The notes under the pieces: generated by a model
What the model saw: the letters and a program-made list of their open reading frames with translations, nothing else
Database searches by the model: none
Told to the model about the DNA's origin: nothing
Translations under genes and position numbers: made by a program
Assembly: GCA_016713275.1 (NCBI GenBank)
Contig: JADJPL010000028.1
Coordinates: 314,480 to 378,479 of the forward strand
Direction: 5' to 3'
Source of the DNA: Haliscomenobacter sp.
GTDB lineage: Bacteria; Bacteroidota; Bacteroidia; Chitinophagales; Saprospiraceae
Length of the DNA stretch: 64,000 nucleotides
Shown here: positions 1 through 8,760 of the stretch, piece by piece
How positions within the stretch are numbered: the stretch's first letter is position 1
Layout of the letters: every line of letters starts with the position of its first letter

Positions 1-84
1 CGCGAGTTTCAACAGCCTGGCCGTCCGCTCAAGCACATAACCGGAGGTTTCTGTTTTTTGATCGGGAATAGATTTTGATTGCAT
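1..84 (-). CDS. MarR-type transcriptional regulator, N-terminal fragment
   Basis: Only the first 28 codons are in the window. The frame opens at an ATG ending at base 84 and runs off the left edge. The visible residues include GYVLERTARLLKLA, which resembles the first helix of MarR-family winged-helix regulators, but no DNA-binding helix is visible. An operator-like inverted repeat lies directly upstream, which fits an autoregulated regulator divergent from the DUF1801 gene. The family call rests on a short stretch plus context. Confidence 0.5.
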   Translation of the reverse strand, partial: MQSKSIPDQKTETSGYVLERTARLLKLA

Positions 85-88
85 GGCT

Positions 89-125
89 AATATTTGATAC
101 AAATATAGTTGTTATATCAAATATT
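89..125. promoter_or_regulatory. Perfect 11-bp inverted repeat, candidate MarR operator
   Basis: AATATTTGATA (89-99) and TATCAAATATT (115-125) are exact reverse complements separated by 15 bases. The site lies 5 bases upstream of the minus-strand start at 84 and about 100 bases upstream of the divergent plus-strand gene. MarR proteins usually bind such AT-rich palindromes between divergent promoters. The assignment is by inference. Confidence 0.55.
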
Positions 126-228
126 GTCAATAGATACTTTTAACGAACAACCCGATCCAAACCGTTGCAGTTTTTTGAGGAAAACACGATATTGACCTTT
201 ATTAGTGCACTTCACCCAATCCAACGCC

Positions 229-684
229 ATGAAATACCAAGCATCTTCCCCTGAAGACTATATCGAACAACTTCCCGACGACCGGAAATTGCCTGTTGCC
301 CGTTTGAGGGAAACGGTTCGCCAACACCTTCCGCCAGGGTTTGAGGAAACGATCAATTACGATATGATCGGCTACGTCGTTCCTCACACGGCATACCCTG
401 CAGGGTATCATTGCGATCCCAAACAGCCCTTGCCTTTTATCAACATTGCGTCCCAGAAAAACTACGTGGCGCTCTACCACATGGGGATTTACGTCAACGA
501 AGCGCTTCTGGACTGGTTTGCCGGCGAGTACCCCAAGTATTGCAAATCCAAACTGGATATGGGAAAGAGCTGTATCCGGTTCAAAAAAATGGACGACATC
601 CCCTACCCGCTCATCGCCGAATTGGTTCAAAAAATGAGCATGGAGGATTGGATTCAAGTGTATGTGGGCCTGTTAAAAAAGTAA
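229..684 (+). CDS. DUF1801 (YdhG-like) domain protein
   Basis: A small soluble protein of 151 residues. It carries the DUF1801 pattern: an early ETINYDMIGYVVP segment, a central PLPFINIASQKNYVALYHMG strand region and a basic KSCIRFKK segment near the C-terminus. It has no signal peptide. The function of the family is not established; it has a TATA-binding-like fold and is common in Bacteroidota and Firmicutes. I chose the ATG at 229 because the family begins near this residue; a GTG at 205 in frame would add eight residues. It is divergent from a probable MarR regulator and followed 26 bases later by a VOC-family gene. Confidence 0.75.
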   Translation: MKYQASSPEDYIEQLPDDRKLPVARLRETVRQHLPPGFEETINYDMIGYVVPHTAYPAGYHCDPKQPLPFINIASQKNYVALYHMGIYVNEALLDWFAGEYPKYCKSKLDMGKSCIRFKKMDDIPYPLIAELVQKMSMEDWIQVYVGLLKK

Positions 685-710
685 CGGATTCTTTTCCGGA
701 AAAATAAAAA

Positions 711-1070
711 ATGCTAACCGAGATACACCCAAAACTCCCCATGCGCAATAAAGCCGTCACAAGGGATTTTTATCTAAACCAATTAGGTTTTCAGGAATTT
801 GGGAATGCTGGTTTTGAGGACTACCTCATGGTGCAAAAAGACCGCATCCAAATCCATTTTTTCCTGTTTGAAGCGCTTGATCCTAAAGATAACTACGGGC
901 AGGTATACCTCCGGACGGATGATATCGATGGGTTTTACCAAGGGTTAATTGAAAACCGGACGCCCATTCATCCGAATGGACCGCTGCAAGTCAAACCCTG
1001 GGGGCAAAAAGAATTCTCCGTCCTCGATCCGGATAATAACTTGCTAACGTTTGGACAAAGCGCAGGCTGA
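711..1070 (+). CDS. VOC superfamily protein, bleomycin-resistance type
   Basis: A 119-residue cytoplasmic protein with a vicinal-oxygen-chelate fold. It shows an N-terminal KLPMRNKAVTRDFYLNQLGF helix-strand unit, a middle IQIHFFLFE strand, and a C-terminal PWGQKEFSVLDPDNNLLTFG segment. This is the pattern of the Ble-type antibiotic-binding proteins, which act as drug-sequestering dimers rather than enzymes. It follows the DUF1801 gene by 26 bases on the same strand and may share its transcript. A generic glyoxalase-like role is the alternative, and the sequence alone does not establish resistance. Confidence 0.75.
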   Translation: MLTEIHPKLPMRNKAVTRDFYLNQLGFQEFGNAGFEDYLMVQKDRIQIHFFLFEALDPKDNYGQVYLRTDDIDGFYQGLIENRTPIHPNGPLQVKPWGQKEFSVLDPDNNLLTFGQSAG

Positions 1071-1112
1071 TTTCCGGATCTGGGCAGGCCGAAGGATTTC
1101 ATCTCGTCCGGG

Positions 1113-2043
1113 TCAACTCCTTCCCTTTTTCCGAAGCACAGGAACAAACCGCCCTACCCGCTGCTGATATGCCGCATAAGCCGGGTATTTGCCTGCAGAG
1201 ATCTTTTCCGAAAAATCGCTGCTTCCTACAAACAACAGGCAAAGCAGGACCGCGCCGGCGATCGACCAATTGAACCACCTGCCCGTCGCCGCCACGCTAA
1301 ACAGGTAGAACGAAAACCAGATGGCCTGTTCGGCGGCGTAATTGGGATGCCGGACCCAGGCCCAAAGACCGCTGTCGCAAAAGCCTTTGTCGTAAGGGGG
1401 AGTGAGCGGCTCGCCGGCGTTTCGGCGGCGGGATTTTTCAGTTTGGAAGTTCCACTGCTGCTGGTCGGCAAGGGTTTCCAGTATCAGGAAGAGGAGCATG
1501 AGTCCGGCGGCAGCGTAGTCTATCGCATTGAGCGGGGTACTTGCCCCTTGCCAGGCGACGATACTGGGCAGCGTGAAAAGCAGAATAAGCGCGTTCTGGT
1601 AGCCGCTAATGAAAAAGAAATGGAACAGGGTCCACCGCACGCGCCCCTGCAGGTTGGGGTCGCGGCGCAGGATACTCCACCGGTAGTCCTCTTCCCCCTT
1701 CCAGGGAATCCAGTGGTAGCCCCCGGCGCCAGAAGTTGAACGTCAGTCGGGCAGCCCAAGCGAACACCAGCAGGAACATCAGCGTCAGGCGCGGATTCCA
1801 CCCGCTGCTCAGGGCTACGTACCCCACGTAAAAAGCAGGCAGAATGCTCCATAATTTGTCTACCTGGCTATTGTTTCGGGTCAACTCGCCGGTGAGAAAA
1901 CAGATCAGCGCTACCACTCCAGCCGCAAAAGCCAGCGTCTGAAGCGCATACCATTGCTCCGGCCCAAGGGGCTGATCGTAATACACCGCAGCAAATGGAA
2001 TAGCCAGCAACGTGGCTATTAGTAAAAGGACTGTGCGTACCAT
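1113..2043 (-). CDS. DUF1295 / steroid 5-alpha-reductase-like membrane protein (frameshifted)
   Basis: Two overlapping minus-strand frames join into one polytopic membrane protein. The first part (from 2043) has several hydrophobic helices and the segment VDKLWSILPAFYVGY. The second part contains the motif YRWSILRRDPNLQG, then FHFFFISGYQNALIL and the late WVRHPNYAAEQAIWFSFYLF segment typical of DUF1295 and isoprenylcysteine-methyltransferase-like proteins. The frames change at the G5 run read at 1720-1724; removing one G restores RRGYHWIPWKGEEDYRW. DUF1295 proteins are thought to be NADPH-dependent reductases of steroid-like or lipid substrates, but the bacterial substrate is unknown. The indel may be a consensus error or a real inactivation. 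Confidence 0.75.
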
Positions 2044-2187
2044 GGCGTCAGGTTTAGGGTGTAAGCGGCAAGATAAATGAATTCCAATTTAAGGAGAAGC
2101 CTTCCGGAACCCTTTCATTGACAAAAATCATCTCAAAGGGGGTTGCGCTGCATGGTTTTGGCTTTTACCTTGCAGACAGTTTTTGAA

Positions 2188-2201
2188 TGACCGTTTGGTC
2201 A
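2188..2201 (+). promoter_or_regulatory. TetR-type operator palindrome
   Basis: TGACC-GTTT-GGTCA is a perfect 5-4-5 palindrome ending 16 bases before the ATG of the TetR gene. TetR-family repressors of transport operons often bind sites of this TGACCnnnnGGTCA form. The likely job is autorepression together with the downstream ABC transporter operon. Confidence 0.65.
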
Positions 2202-2217
2202 AAAAAATAAACAGGGC

Positions 2218-2823
2218 ATGTCCCCCAAATCCAAGGAACAATTTGCCAGCATCCGGGAACGCAGTACCGCTACCATCAAGGACACGGCCCTCAGGCTTTT
2301 TGCCCGGAATGGTTTTCACAACACCTCCATCAGCTTGATTGCCAAGGAGGCGGGTATTTCCAAAGGGCTGTTGTACAATTACTTTGAGAGCAAGGAGGCG
2401 TTGCTCGAAGGGATCATCGGCGATGTGATCGATGTGACAGACCAATTCCTGGCTTCGGTGTCGGGACAGGATATGACTCCCTTCGACCGGCTCAAGCATA
2501 TCGTTACTAGCTCCGTGGACATGGTCAAAGCGAATCCGGGTTACTGGAAGTTGCTGACTTCTTTAGGGTTTCAAACGGAAGCGCTCGAAAAACTGGAGCC
2601 CATCCTCAAAGCAAAACAAGTACAGGTCATCGCCTACCTGGAAGCGCTTTTCCAGGAAATGGGCGCAGCGTGCCCCAAAGAGGAAGCTTATCTGTTTGGG
2701 GCTCAAATGGACGGCATGATGCTGCATTACCTGACCGTGCAGGACGCTTATCCGCTGGATTCCATGCAGGATTTCCTGATCAAAAAACTGGAAAATATCG
2801 GCGGCTACCATAAAACAAACTAG
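2218..2823 (+). CDS. TetR/AcrR family transcriptional regulator
   Basis: A 201-residue regulator. The N-terminal helix-turn-helix spans about residues 20-65: TALRLFARNGFHNTSISL, then AKEAGISKGLLYNYFESKEA, the classical TetR pattern. The rest is an all-helical ligand-binding and dimerisation domain with no diagnostic ligand motif. The gene starts 16 bases after a perfect TGACC-N4-GGTCA palindrome and is followed by 6 bases and then the LolA-like gene, so it probably leads and represses the transporter operon that runs to about 8.6 kb. The ligand is unknown. Confidence 0.9.
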   Translation: MSPKSKEQFASIRERSTATIKDTALRLFARNGFHNTSISLIAKEAGISKGLLYNYFESKEALLEGIIGDVIDVTDQFLASVSGQDMTPFDRLKHIVTSSVDMVKANPGYWKLLTSLGFQTEALEKLEPILKAKQVQVIAYLEALFQEMGAACPKEEAYLFGAQMDGMMLHYLTVQDAYPLDSMQDFLIKKLENIGGYHKTN

Positions 2824-2829
2824 AAATCG

Positions 2830-3594
2830 ATGAAAACCATCCGAATTACCTGTTGTTTCGCCCTGGCCCTTTGCGCGCCCTGGTATTCCCTGAATGCCCA
2901 AACGCCGCTGAACGCCAAGGAAATCATCCAGAAAGCCGATGAAAAAATGCGCGGTAAGACCAGCTTCGGCGAAATGAAAATGACCATCGTCCGGCCAACC
3001 TGGTCCCGGGAGGTGACCATGAGAAGCTGGAGTAAGGGCGAAGAACTCGCCCTCATCCTCATCACCGCTCCTGCCCGCGACAAAGGCGCCGCTTTCCTGA
3101 AACGCCATCAGGAAATCTGGAACTGGCAGCCTTCCATCGACCGGGCCATCAAGCTCCCGCCGTCCATGATGATGCAATCCTGGATGGGGTCGGATTTTAC
3201 CAACGACGACCTCGTCAAGGAGTCTTCCGTGATCAACGACTATGTCCACAAGCTTATCGGAAGCGAAAAGATCGGCGACCGCGACTGCTACAAGATCGAG
3301 CTCAAACCCAAAGAAGACGCTGCCGTGGTTTGGGGAAAAGTCCTTTCCTGGATCGACAAAAAGGACTTTCTCCAGATGAAGGTGGAGTTCTACGATGAGG
3401 AGGGCTACCTCGTTAACACGATGTACGGCAAACAGATCAAAACACTGGGCGGCAAGCTGCTGACCTCCATACTGGAGGTCGTTCCCGCCGACGAGCCCGG
3501 CAACAAGACGATCGTGGAATACCTGCGCCTGGAGTTTGACAAACCCATCGACGATGCGTTTTTCTCCCTCCAGAACATGAAGCGGGTGAACTAA
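2830..3594 (+). CDS. LolA-like outer-membrane lipoprotein-sorting protein (TP0789-type)
   Basis: A 254-residue exported protein with a signal peptide (MKTIRITCCFALALCAPWYSLNAQ). The mature part resembles the COG2834 / TP0789 group, which has a LolA/LolB-like half-barrel. Supporting segments are the early IIQKADEKMRGKTSFGEMKMT, the central IWNWQPSIDRAIKLPPSMMM, the WMGSDFTNDDLVKES loop and the late VLSWIDKKDFLQMKVEFYDE. Such proteins are thought to carry a hydrophobic cargo across the periplasm and often sit beside FtsX-type permeases, as here. It is the second gene of the TetR-led operon, 27 bases before the first permease. The cargo is unknown and may be a lipoprotein or another lipid. Confidence 0.8.
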   Translation: MKTIRITCCFALALCAPWYSLNAQTPLNAKEIIQKADEKMRGKTSFGEMKMTIVRPTWSREVTMRSWSKGEELALILITAPARDKGAAFLKRHQEIWNWQPSIDRAIKLPPSMMMQSWMGSDFTNDDLVKESSVINDYVHKLIGSEKIGDRDCYKIELKPKEDAAVVWGKVLSWIDKKDFLQMKVEFYDEEGYLVNTMYGKQIKTLGGKLLTSILEVVPADEPGNKTIVEYLRLEFDKPIDDAFFSLQNMKRVN

Positions 3595-3621
3595 TTGCAT
3601 AAACCCTTTTAATCCACGTCT

Positions 3622-4836
3622 ATGCTCTTCCGACTAGCCTGGAGAAATATCTGGCGCAACAAGCGAAGGACCTTCATCACCCTGGCGTCCATTTTGTTTG
3701 CCGTCCTTTTCGCCTCCCTGATGGAGTCGCTCCAAAAGGGCGCCTGGAACAACATGATCAACAACATCGTCACCTTCCACATGGGCTATATCCAGGTCCA
3801 CCAGAAAGGATACTGGGACGAACAAACGCTGGATTATGCCTTCCCGCTCGATGCGGCTATTTCCCGTACCCAGGGGCTGCAAGGGGTGGCAGACGCCCTG
3901 CCCCGTCTGGAGTCCTTTGCTCTGGCATCTACCGGCTCGAACACGATGGGGGTCATGGTGACCGGGATCGAGCCGGATGGGGAAGATGCCATGACCCGCA
4001 TCCAATCGCGGCTTACCGAAGGCAAGTTCCTGAAGGATAAGAGCCAGGGCGTATTAATTGCCGCCGGCATTGCGGAGAACCTCAAACTCGGCGTTGGCGA
4101 TACCCTGCTGCTTATCGGCCAGGGTTACCACGGCGTCAACGCCGCCGGAAAATACCCGGTTGAAGGCATCGTCAAATACCCATCGCCCGACCTGAACCGG
4201 CTGCTGGTCTTTCTGCCGCTCGAAGAAGCCCAATGGTTCTATGGGGCTGAAGGAATGGTTACCTCGCTCGTCATCCGGCCTGCTTCTCCCAAAGCCATCG
4301 CCAAAGCACAGAACAGCCTGAAATCGGTCTTCCCATCGGAAACCTACGAAGTGATGGACTGGAAGGCCCTGCTGCCGGACTTGCTGGAAGCCAAGAAGTT
4401 TGACAGCGCAGGCAATGTTATCGTGTATTTCATCCTGTATACGATCATCGCTTTTGGGCTGTTTGGCACGATCCTGATGATGCTTCGGGAGCGGCAATAC
4501 GAGTTTGGCCTCCTGGTGGCCATCGGCATGAAGCGGCGCCGCCTTGGCGCCGTCGTCTTCCTTGAAGTGGTCCTTTTAGGTCTGGTCGGCGCCCTGGCCG
4601 GGATTGTCGCCAGTATGCCCTTGGTTTGGTATTTCAAGGTCAACCCCATTCAGTTCTCCGGAGGGTATTCCGAAATGATGGAAAAATTTGGCTTTGAACC
4701 CATTTTTCCTGCGGAGTTCTCTTTCCAAATCTTTTTCATGCAAGCGGTAATCATCTTCGTGCTGACCGCTTTGCTGGCCTTATTCCCTTTCCGGCGGATC
4801 CGCCGCCTGAAGGTGGTCGAAGCCATGCGTAGCTGA
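3622..4836 (+). CDS. ABC transporter permease, FtsX/LolE-like
   Basis: A 404-residue inner-membrane permease of the MacB/FtsX class. It opens with the cytoplasmic amphipathic motif LAWRNIWRNKRRT, followed by one membrane helix and a large periplasmic domain (about residues 45-265). Three helices close the protein, with the REFGLL-like coupling segment RERQYEFGLLVAIGMKRRR between the second and third helices. This topology is that of the mechanotransmission type VII ABC family (LolCE, MacB, FtsX). It pairs with the homologous permease 64 bases downstream, suggesting a heterodimer like LolC-LolE. Confidence 0.9.
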   Translation: MLFRLAWRNIWRNKRRTFITLASILFAVLFASLMESLQKGAWNNMINNIVTFHMGYIQVHQKGYWDEQTLDYAFPLDAAISRTQGLQGVADALPRLESFALASTGSNTMGVMVTGIEPDGEDAMTRIQSRLTEGKFLKDKSQGVLIAAGIAENLKLGVGDTLLLIGQGYHGVNAAGKYPVEGIVKYPSPDLNRLLVFLPLEEAQWFYGAEGMVTSLVIRPASPKAIAKAQNSLKSVFPSETYEVMDWKALLPDLLEAKKFDSAGNVIVYFILYTIIAFGLFGTILMMLRERQYEFGLLVAIGMKRRRLGAVVFLEVVLLGLVGALAGIVASMPLVWYFKVNPIQFSGGYSEMMEKFGFEPIFPAEFSFQIFFMQAVIIFVLTALLALFPFRRIRRLKVVEAMRS

Positions 4837-4900
4837 AGCTGCATGCAGGCCCGGAAAGGGCCTCGAAATGGACCGATTATTTGCGAAAAAAACAAAAAAC

Positions 4901-6133
4901 ATGCTTCCAATTCTTGCCTGGCGGAATATCTGGCGAAATCCCACCCGGAGCCTGGTGGTGATCCTGGCGATCTCCATGGGGATATGGGCGGCCTTGTTCA
5001 TGTCGGGCTTTGCTACCGGAATGATCCGGGATTATATCGACAGCAATATTTCCAACGTCGTTGGGCATATTCAGATCCACCATCCGGATTATGCGCGGGA
5101 AAAGGACGTCCGGCTTCAGGTTGACCCGCTTCCTGGGTTGGAGGCGTTTCTCGCTTCCCAACCCCAGGTGCGCGCCTACAGCGCCCGTACCCTGGCCACC
5201 GGCATGGTGAGCACGGCGAACGGGTCCAGGGGGATTCTCATCCAGGGAGTCCGCCCGGATCAGGAAGCCGCTGTCAGTAACCTCCGGCAAAATATCAGGG
5301 AAGGAACGTACTTTGAAGAAGGGCGCAAAAACCAGATCTTGCTGGGGAAGTCGCTGGCCGAAAAACTACACGTCAAGCTCCGTTCCAAGGTCGTGCTCAC
5401 GTTTCAAGATCTGGAAGGCAATATTACCAACGGCGCATTTCGGATCGTGGGCTTGTTCCATTCCGGCAATACCCCGTTCGACGAGTCCCGCGTTCTGGTG
5501 CAGGCCGGCGACTTGGGCCGCCTGCTGCATCCTGCAAATCAATCAAGTATGTCCGACCCGGTGCACGAAATCACCCTGCTTTGCCGGGATCCAGACTCGC
5601 TGCTTGCGGTCCAGAAAACCCTTCAATCCGCGTTTCCCCGCCTGCTTTTTGAAAATTACCGGGAGATAGCTCCGGAGCTGGAATTGTACGAATCCCAAAT
5701 GAAGTCGGTATCGCTGATCTACCTCACGATCATCATGCTGGCGCTGATCTTTGGCATCATCAACACGATGATGATGGCGGTGCTGGAGCGGTTTCGGGAA
5801 CTGGGCATGCTGATGGCCATCGGGATGAACAAAGGGCGGATCTTTTCCATGATCGTCATGGAAACCGTGCTGCTCAGTCTCGCCGGGGCGCCCCTGGGCT
5901 TGCTCCTGGGCGGATTGACGATTCACTACTTCAAAGTCAAAGGACTGGATCTTTCCGCTTTTGCCAGGAGTTTGAACCAATATGGCATGGGGACGGATAT
6001 CCGGTTCGATGCCGACCCTGGCGTGTATTGGCAAACCGCCATCATGCTGGTGGTCACCGCGTTTCTGGCTTCGCTGTATCCCGCATGGAAAGCAATCCGC
6101 CTGAAACCGGTGGAGGCGATCCGCAAACTTTGA
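4901..6133 (+). CDS. ABC transporter permease, FtsX/LolE-like (second subunit)
   Basis: A 410-residue paralogue of the preceding permease. It begins with MLPILAWRNIWRNPTRS, which aligns with the start of the first permease, so I prefer the ATG at 4901 over an in-frame ATG at 4868. It has the same layout: one N-terminal helix, a large periplasmic domain, and three C-terminal helices with RFRELGMLMAIGMNKGR as the coupling segment. It ends with the conserved LKPVEAIRKL tail. It probably forms a heterodimer with the upstream permease. The ATPase gene follows only after a 597-base repeat-rich gap. Confidence 0.9.
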   Translation: MLPILAWRNIWRNPTRSLVVILAISMGIWAALFMSGFATGMIRDYIDSNISNVVGHIQIHHPDYAREKDVRLQVDPLPGLEAFLASQPQVRAYSARTLATGMVSTANGSRGILIQGVRPDQEAAVSNLRQNIREGTYFEEGRKNQILLGKSLAEKLHVKLRSKVVLTFQDLEGNITNGAFRIVGLFHSGNTPFDESRVLVQAGDLGRLLHPANQSSMSDPVHEITLLCRDPDSLLAVQKTLQSAFPRLLFENYREIAPELELYESQMKSVSLIYLTIIMLALIFGIINTMMMAVLERFRELGMLMAIGMNKGRIFSMIVMETVLLSLAGAPLGLLLGGLTIHYFKVKGLDLSAFARSLNQYGMGTDIRFDADPGVYWQTAIMLVVTAFLASLYPAWKAIRLKPVEAIRKL

Positions 6134-6730
6134 CCTATGCTCCCTTTAAAGAAGGGGAAAAGAGGGGATAAAAGGGGCTCTAAAAGAGAACTAAATAGAA
6201 GCGATCTCAAAACCCTTTCCAGGGGGTGGGCGGCCTCCCCTAATCCCTTGGCAAAGACGGAGTGAAGCTAACTTGTAGTATTTTTCATAACTACGGCTTG
6301 TCCGTATATTGCCCTCCGCAGCCCGGAGCCCGTGGGAAACGCCGTTCCCGTTCGAAGAACGGGATCGCCTTATGGGGTCAACCGCTAGGGATGCAGGATA
6401 AACGCAAGGGTAGCCGTTCAAAGCGGTTGAAGCCCATAAAGCGAAGGCGTTTTCCACGGAGCGGTAGGGCGAAGGAGCGCCCTTTTTTTGGTTCTTTTTT
6501 TGGGCGAGCAAAAAAAACAAACCCCGAGGCCGGGGGCAAAAACGGCAGAAGGACTGCGCCAAATAATGGTATAGGAAAAAACACTACAAGATTAGCTTTG
6601 AGGGGGTAGGGGGATGAAAATTTTGGGATGCTGTTGAAAGGTTTCATCCCCCCGGCCCCCTTCAAAGGGGGAGAACGCCATATTCTTTAGTTTTGAAATC
6701 GCTTGAACTAATCTAAAAAACCAAATCATC
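6134..6730. repeat. 597-base non-coding, repeat-like insert inside the transporter operon
   Basis: I see no credible gene here. The right part holds an imperfect inverted repeat: TTTGAGGGGGTAGGGGGATG (about 6597-6616) against a complementary CATCCCCCCGGCCCCCTTCA segment (about 6645-6670), which can form a strong G/C-rich hairpin. The middle carries CCCTTTTTTTGGTTC-type and AAAAAAAACAAACCCC-type runs with an irregular inverted arrangement. The stretch separates the permeases from their ATPase and could attenuate or terminate transcription. Confidence 0.5.
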
Positions 6731-7429
6731 ATGGCTGTAATCAAGCTGGATAAAGTATCTAAAATATACGATGCGGGAAAAATCCCGGTCCAGGCGCTGA
6801 ATCAGGTAAACCTCGAAATCGAAGCGGGCGAGTTCACGGCGATTGTCGGGCCTTCCGGTTCCGGGAAAACTACCCTGCTCAATATTATCGGCGGGTTGGA
6901 CCGGCCTTCCAGCGGGGATATCGAGGTGGGCGGGGTCGACGTGGACCAGCTTAGCGACAACAAGCTGATCGATTTCCGCAAAGACCACATTGGCTTTGTA
7001 TTTCAATCCTACAACCTCATCCCGGTGCTCACGGCTCTGGAAAATGTGGAGTTTGTGATGCTGCTCCAGAAACGTTCCCGGAAAGAGCGCCTCGAGAGGG
7101 CAAAAGAATTGCTCCAGGCGGTCGGACTGGAAGATAAATTGGACAAGCGGCCCTCCGAGCTTTCCGGCGGGCAGCAGCAGCGCGTGGCGGTAGCCCGTGC
7201 CCTGGCGCCCAAACCATCCTTCATCCTGGCCGACGAACCCACCGCCAACCTCGACTCTACCTCGGCAGGCAATCTCCTGGACATCATGGCCAAACTCAAT
7301 GCCCAGGAAGGGATCACCTTTGTTTTTTCCACCCACGACCCCCGGGTGATCGAACGGGCGCGCCGGGTAGTCACCCTGGTCGATGGGGCCATCGCCTCCG
7401 ACGTCCGCAAATCCGAACCAGTCCAATGA
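6731..7429 (+). CDS. ABC transporter ATP-binding protein, LolD/MacB-like
   Basis: A 232-residue nucleotide-binding subunit. It shows Walker A GPSGSGKTTLL (about residues 36-46), a Q-loop in FVFQSYNLIPVLTALENVE, the signature LSGGQQQRVAVARAL, Walker B FILADEPTANLDS, and the switch histidine in FSTHD. The EFTAIVGPSG and YNLIPVLTA context is typical of LolD/MacB/FtsE ATPases, which partner FtsX-type permeases. Its stop overlaps the start of the next gene by four bases, implying translational coupling to the outer-membrane protein. It probably energises the two permeases at 3.6-6.1 kb. Confidence 0.92.
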   Translation: MAVIKLDKVSKIYDAGKIPVQALNQVNLEIEAGEFTAIVGPSGSGKTTLLNIIGGLDRPSSGDIEVGGVDVDQLSDNKLIDFRKDHIGFVFQSYNLIPVLTALENVEFVMLLQKRSRKERLERAKELLQAVGLEDKLDKRPSELSGGQQQRVAVARALAPKPSFILADEPTANLDSTSAGNLLDIMAKLNAQEGITFVFSTHDPRVIERARRVVTLVDGAIASDVRKSEPVQ

Positions 7430-8631
7430 AACGGTTTTTGAACGGGTGCTTCCTAGCCTTCCTGCTTGGCGCGGTCCAGGGTTGGGGGCAAACCGACACC
7501 CTCCAGGCAGCCGGTATGCCTGAACCGGAGGAACCGCCAAAATCCTGGGAGCTTCGCGGGTACATCAAGAATATGCAAACCGGGCTGTTTCTCGACGATC
7601 CGGCCAGCGGAAATTTCCTCCAGGACAACCTGATCCACCAGCGAACCAACTTCCGGTGGTTTGTTTCCGATCGGGTCCGGTTTACCGCAGAGCTTCGCAC
7701 CCGGGCTTTCTTCGGCGACCTGGTGCGCGGCACGGAAGACTATGCCGGTCTGGTAGACAACGCCAATAACGACTACGCCGACCTTTCGGTCATCCTGCTC
7801 GACAAGCCGGCCTGGGTAGTCCAGAGCATGCTCGACCGCCTTTACCTCGAATACGCCAGCGAAAAATGGGAAGTCCGGCTGGGCCGTCAGCGCATCAACT
7901 GGGGTATCAGCACGGTGTGGAACCCCAACGACCTGTTTAACGCGTTTGCTTTCACCGATTTTGACTACGAAGAGCGGCCGGGAAGCGACGCTCTGCGGGT
8001 ACGCTACTTCACCGGATTTGCGGGTAGCGTCGAACTCGCGGTGAAAGCCTTTGATCGTTGGGAAGACGCGGTGATCGCCGGGTTGTGGAAGTTCAACGCG
8101 TTTCAGTTCGACGGGCAGCTTTTGGCGGGCTACGCGCGGGAAGATGCCGTTCTGGGCGCCGGTTGGGCAGGCAACCTGGGGAATGCCGGATTCAAAGGAG
8201 AAGCCACCTACTTCATACCGCTGAACGATTCCGGAGAGAAAGCCTTTGCGCTAACCCTGGCATTCGATTACTCGTTTTCCAACAACCTCTATGCCCATGC
8301 CGGTTACCTGTACAACAGCCTGGGGGCAATGGATGGCGATATCAGCAGCTTGTTCGGCTTCCAGCTTTCCGCCAAAAACCTGTATCCGTTTCGGCATGCG
8401 TTATTTCTTCAGGCGGGCTATCCATTTACGCCCCTCCTCAATGGCGGCGTGGCCCTAATCTACAGCCCCGTAGAATCCAGAGCGCTCTTCCTTAACCCGT
8501 CCCTCACGCTTTCCATGGCGGAGAATTGGGATCTCGACCTGGTAGGGCAGGTAGTGGCCAGTAAAGAACGGAATGCTGCTTACGCCAGCCCGCTTCAGGC
8601 CGTTTTTTTGCGGACCCGGTTTAGTTTTTAA
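7426..8631 (+). CDS. Outer-membrane beta-barrel protein of the transporter operon
   Basis: A 401-residue protein with a signal peptide cleaved near VQGWGQ. It is rich in alternating aromatic and polar strands and ends in RTRFSF, a C-terminal aromatic typical of outer-membrane barrels. Segments such as WELRGYIKNMQTGLF, DRLYLEYASEKWEVRLGRQR and INWGISTVWNPNDLFN resemble DUF1302-like and alginate-export-like porins. It overlaps the ATPase gene by four bases (ATGA). Its position suggests it is the outer-membrane end of the export path or a cargo of it. No enzyme motif is visible. Confidence 0.7.
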   Translation: MKRFLNGCFLAFLLGAVQGWGQTDTLQAAGMPEPEEPPKSWELRGYIKNMQTGLFLDDPASGNFLQDNLIHQRTNFRWFVSDRVRFTAELRTRAFFGDLVRGTEDYAGLVDNANNDYADLSVILLDKPAWVVQSMLDRLYLEYASEKWEVRLGRQRINWGISTVWNPNDLFNAFAFTDFDYEERPGSDALRVRYFTGFAGSVELAVKAFDRWEDAVIAGLWKFNAFQFDGQLLAGYAREDAVLGAGWAGNLGNAGFKGEATYFIPLNDSGEKAFALTLAFDYSFSNNLYAHAGYLYNSLGAMDGDISSLFGFQLSAKNLYPFRHALFLQAGYPFTPLLNGGVALIYSPVESRALFLNPSLTLSMAENWDLDLVGQVVASKERNAAYASPLQAVFLRTRFSF

Positions 8632-8760
8632 CCGCCGGGCATGACCAAACTCATTGCTTCAAAGGAAAAAAACCGGTATATCATCAAGGTGGGAATTGCG
8701 CTTCGCTGAGTTCCTGCCGATATTTGGAATCTGCCTGGAGGAAATTCCCCGATTGGTCAT

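Noticed and set aside
6262..6665. Overlapping open frames in the 6.1-6.7 kb insert
   Set aside because: They are low-complexity, occur on both strands and show no start signals or recognisable domains; the region is better explained as repeat DNA.
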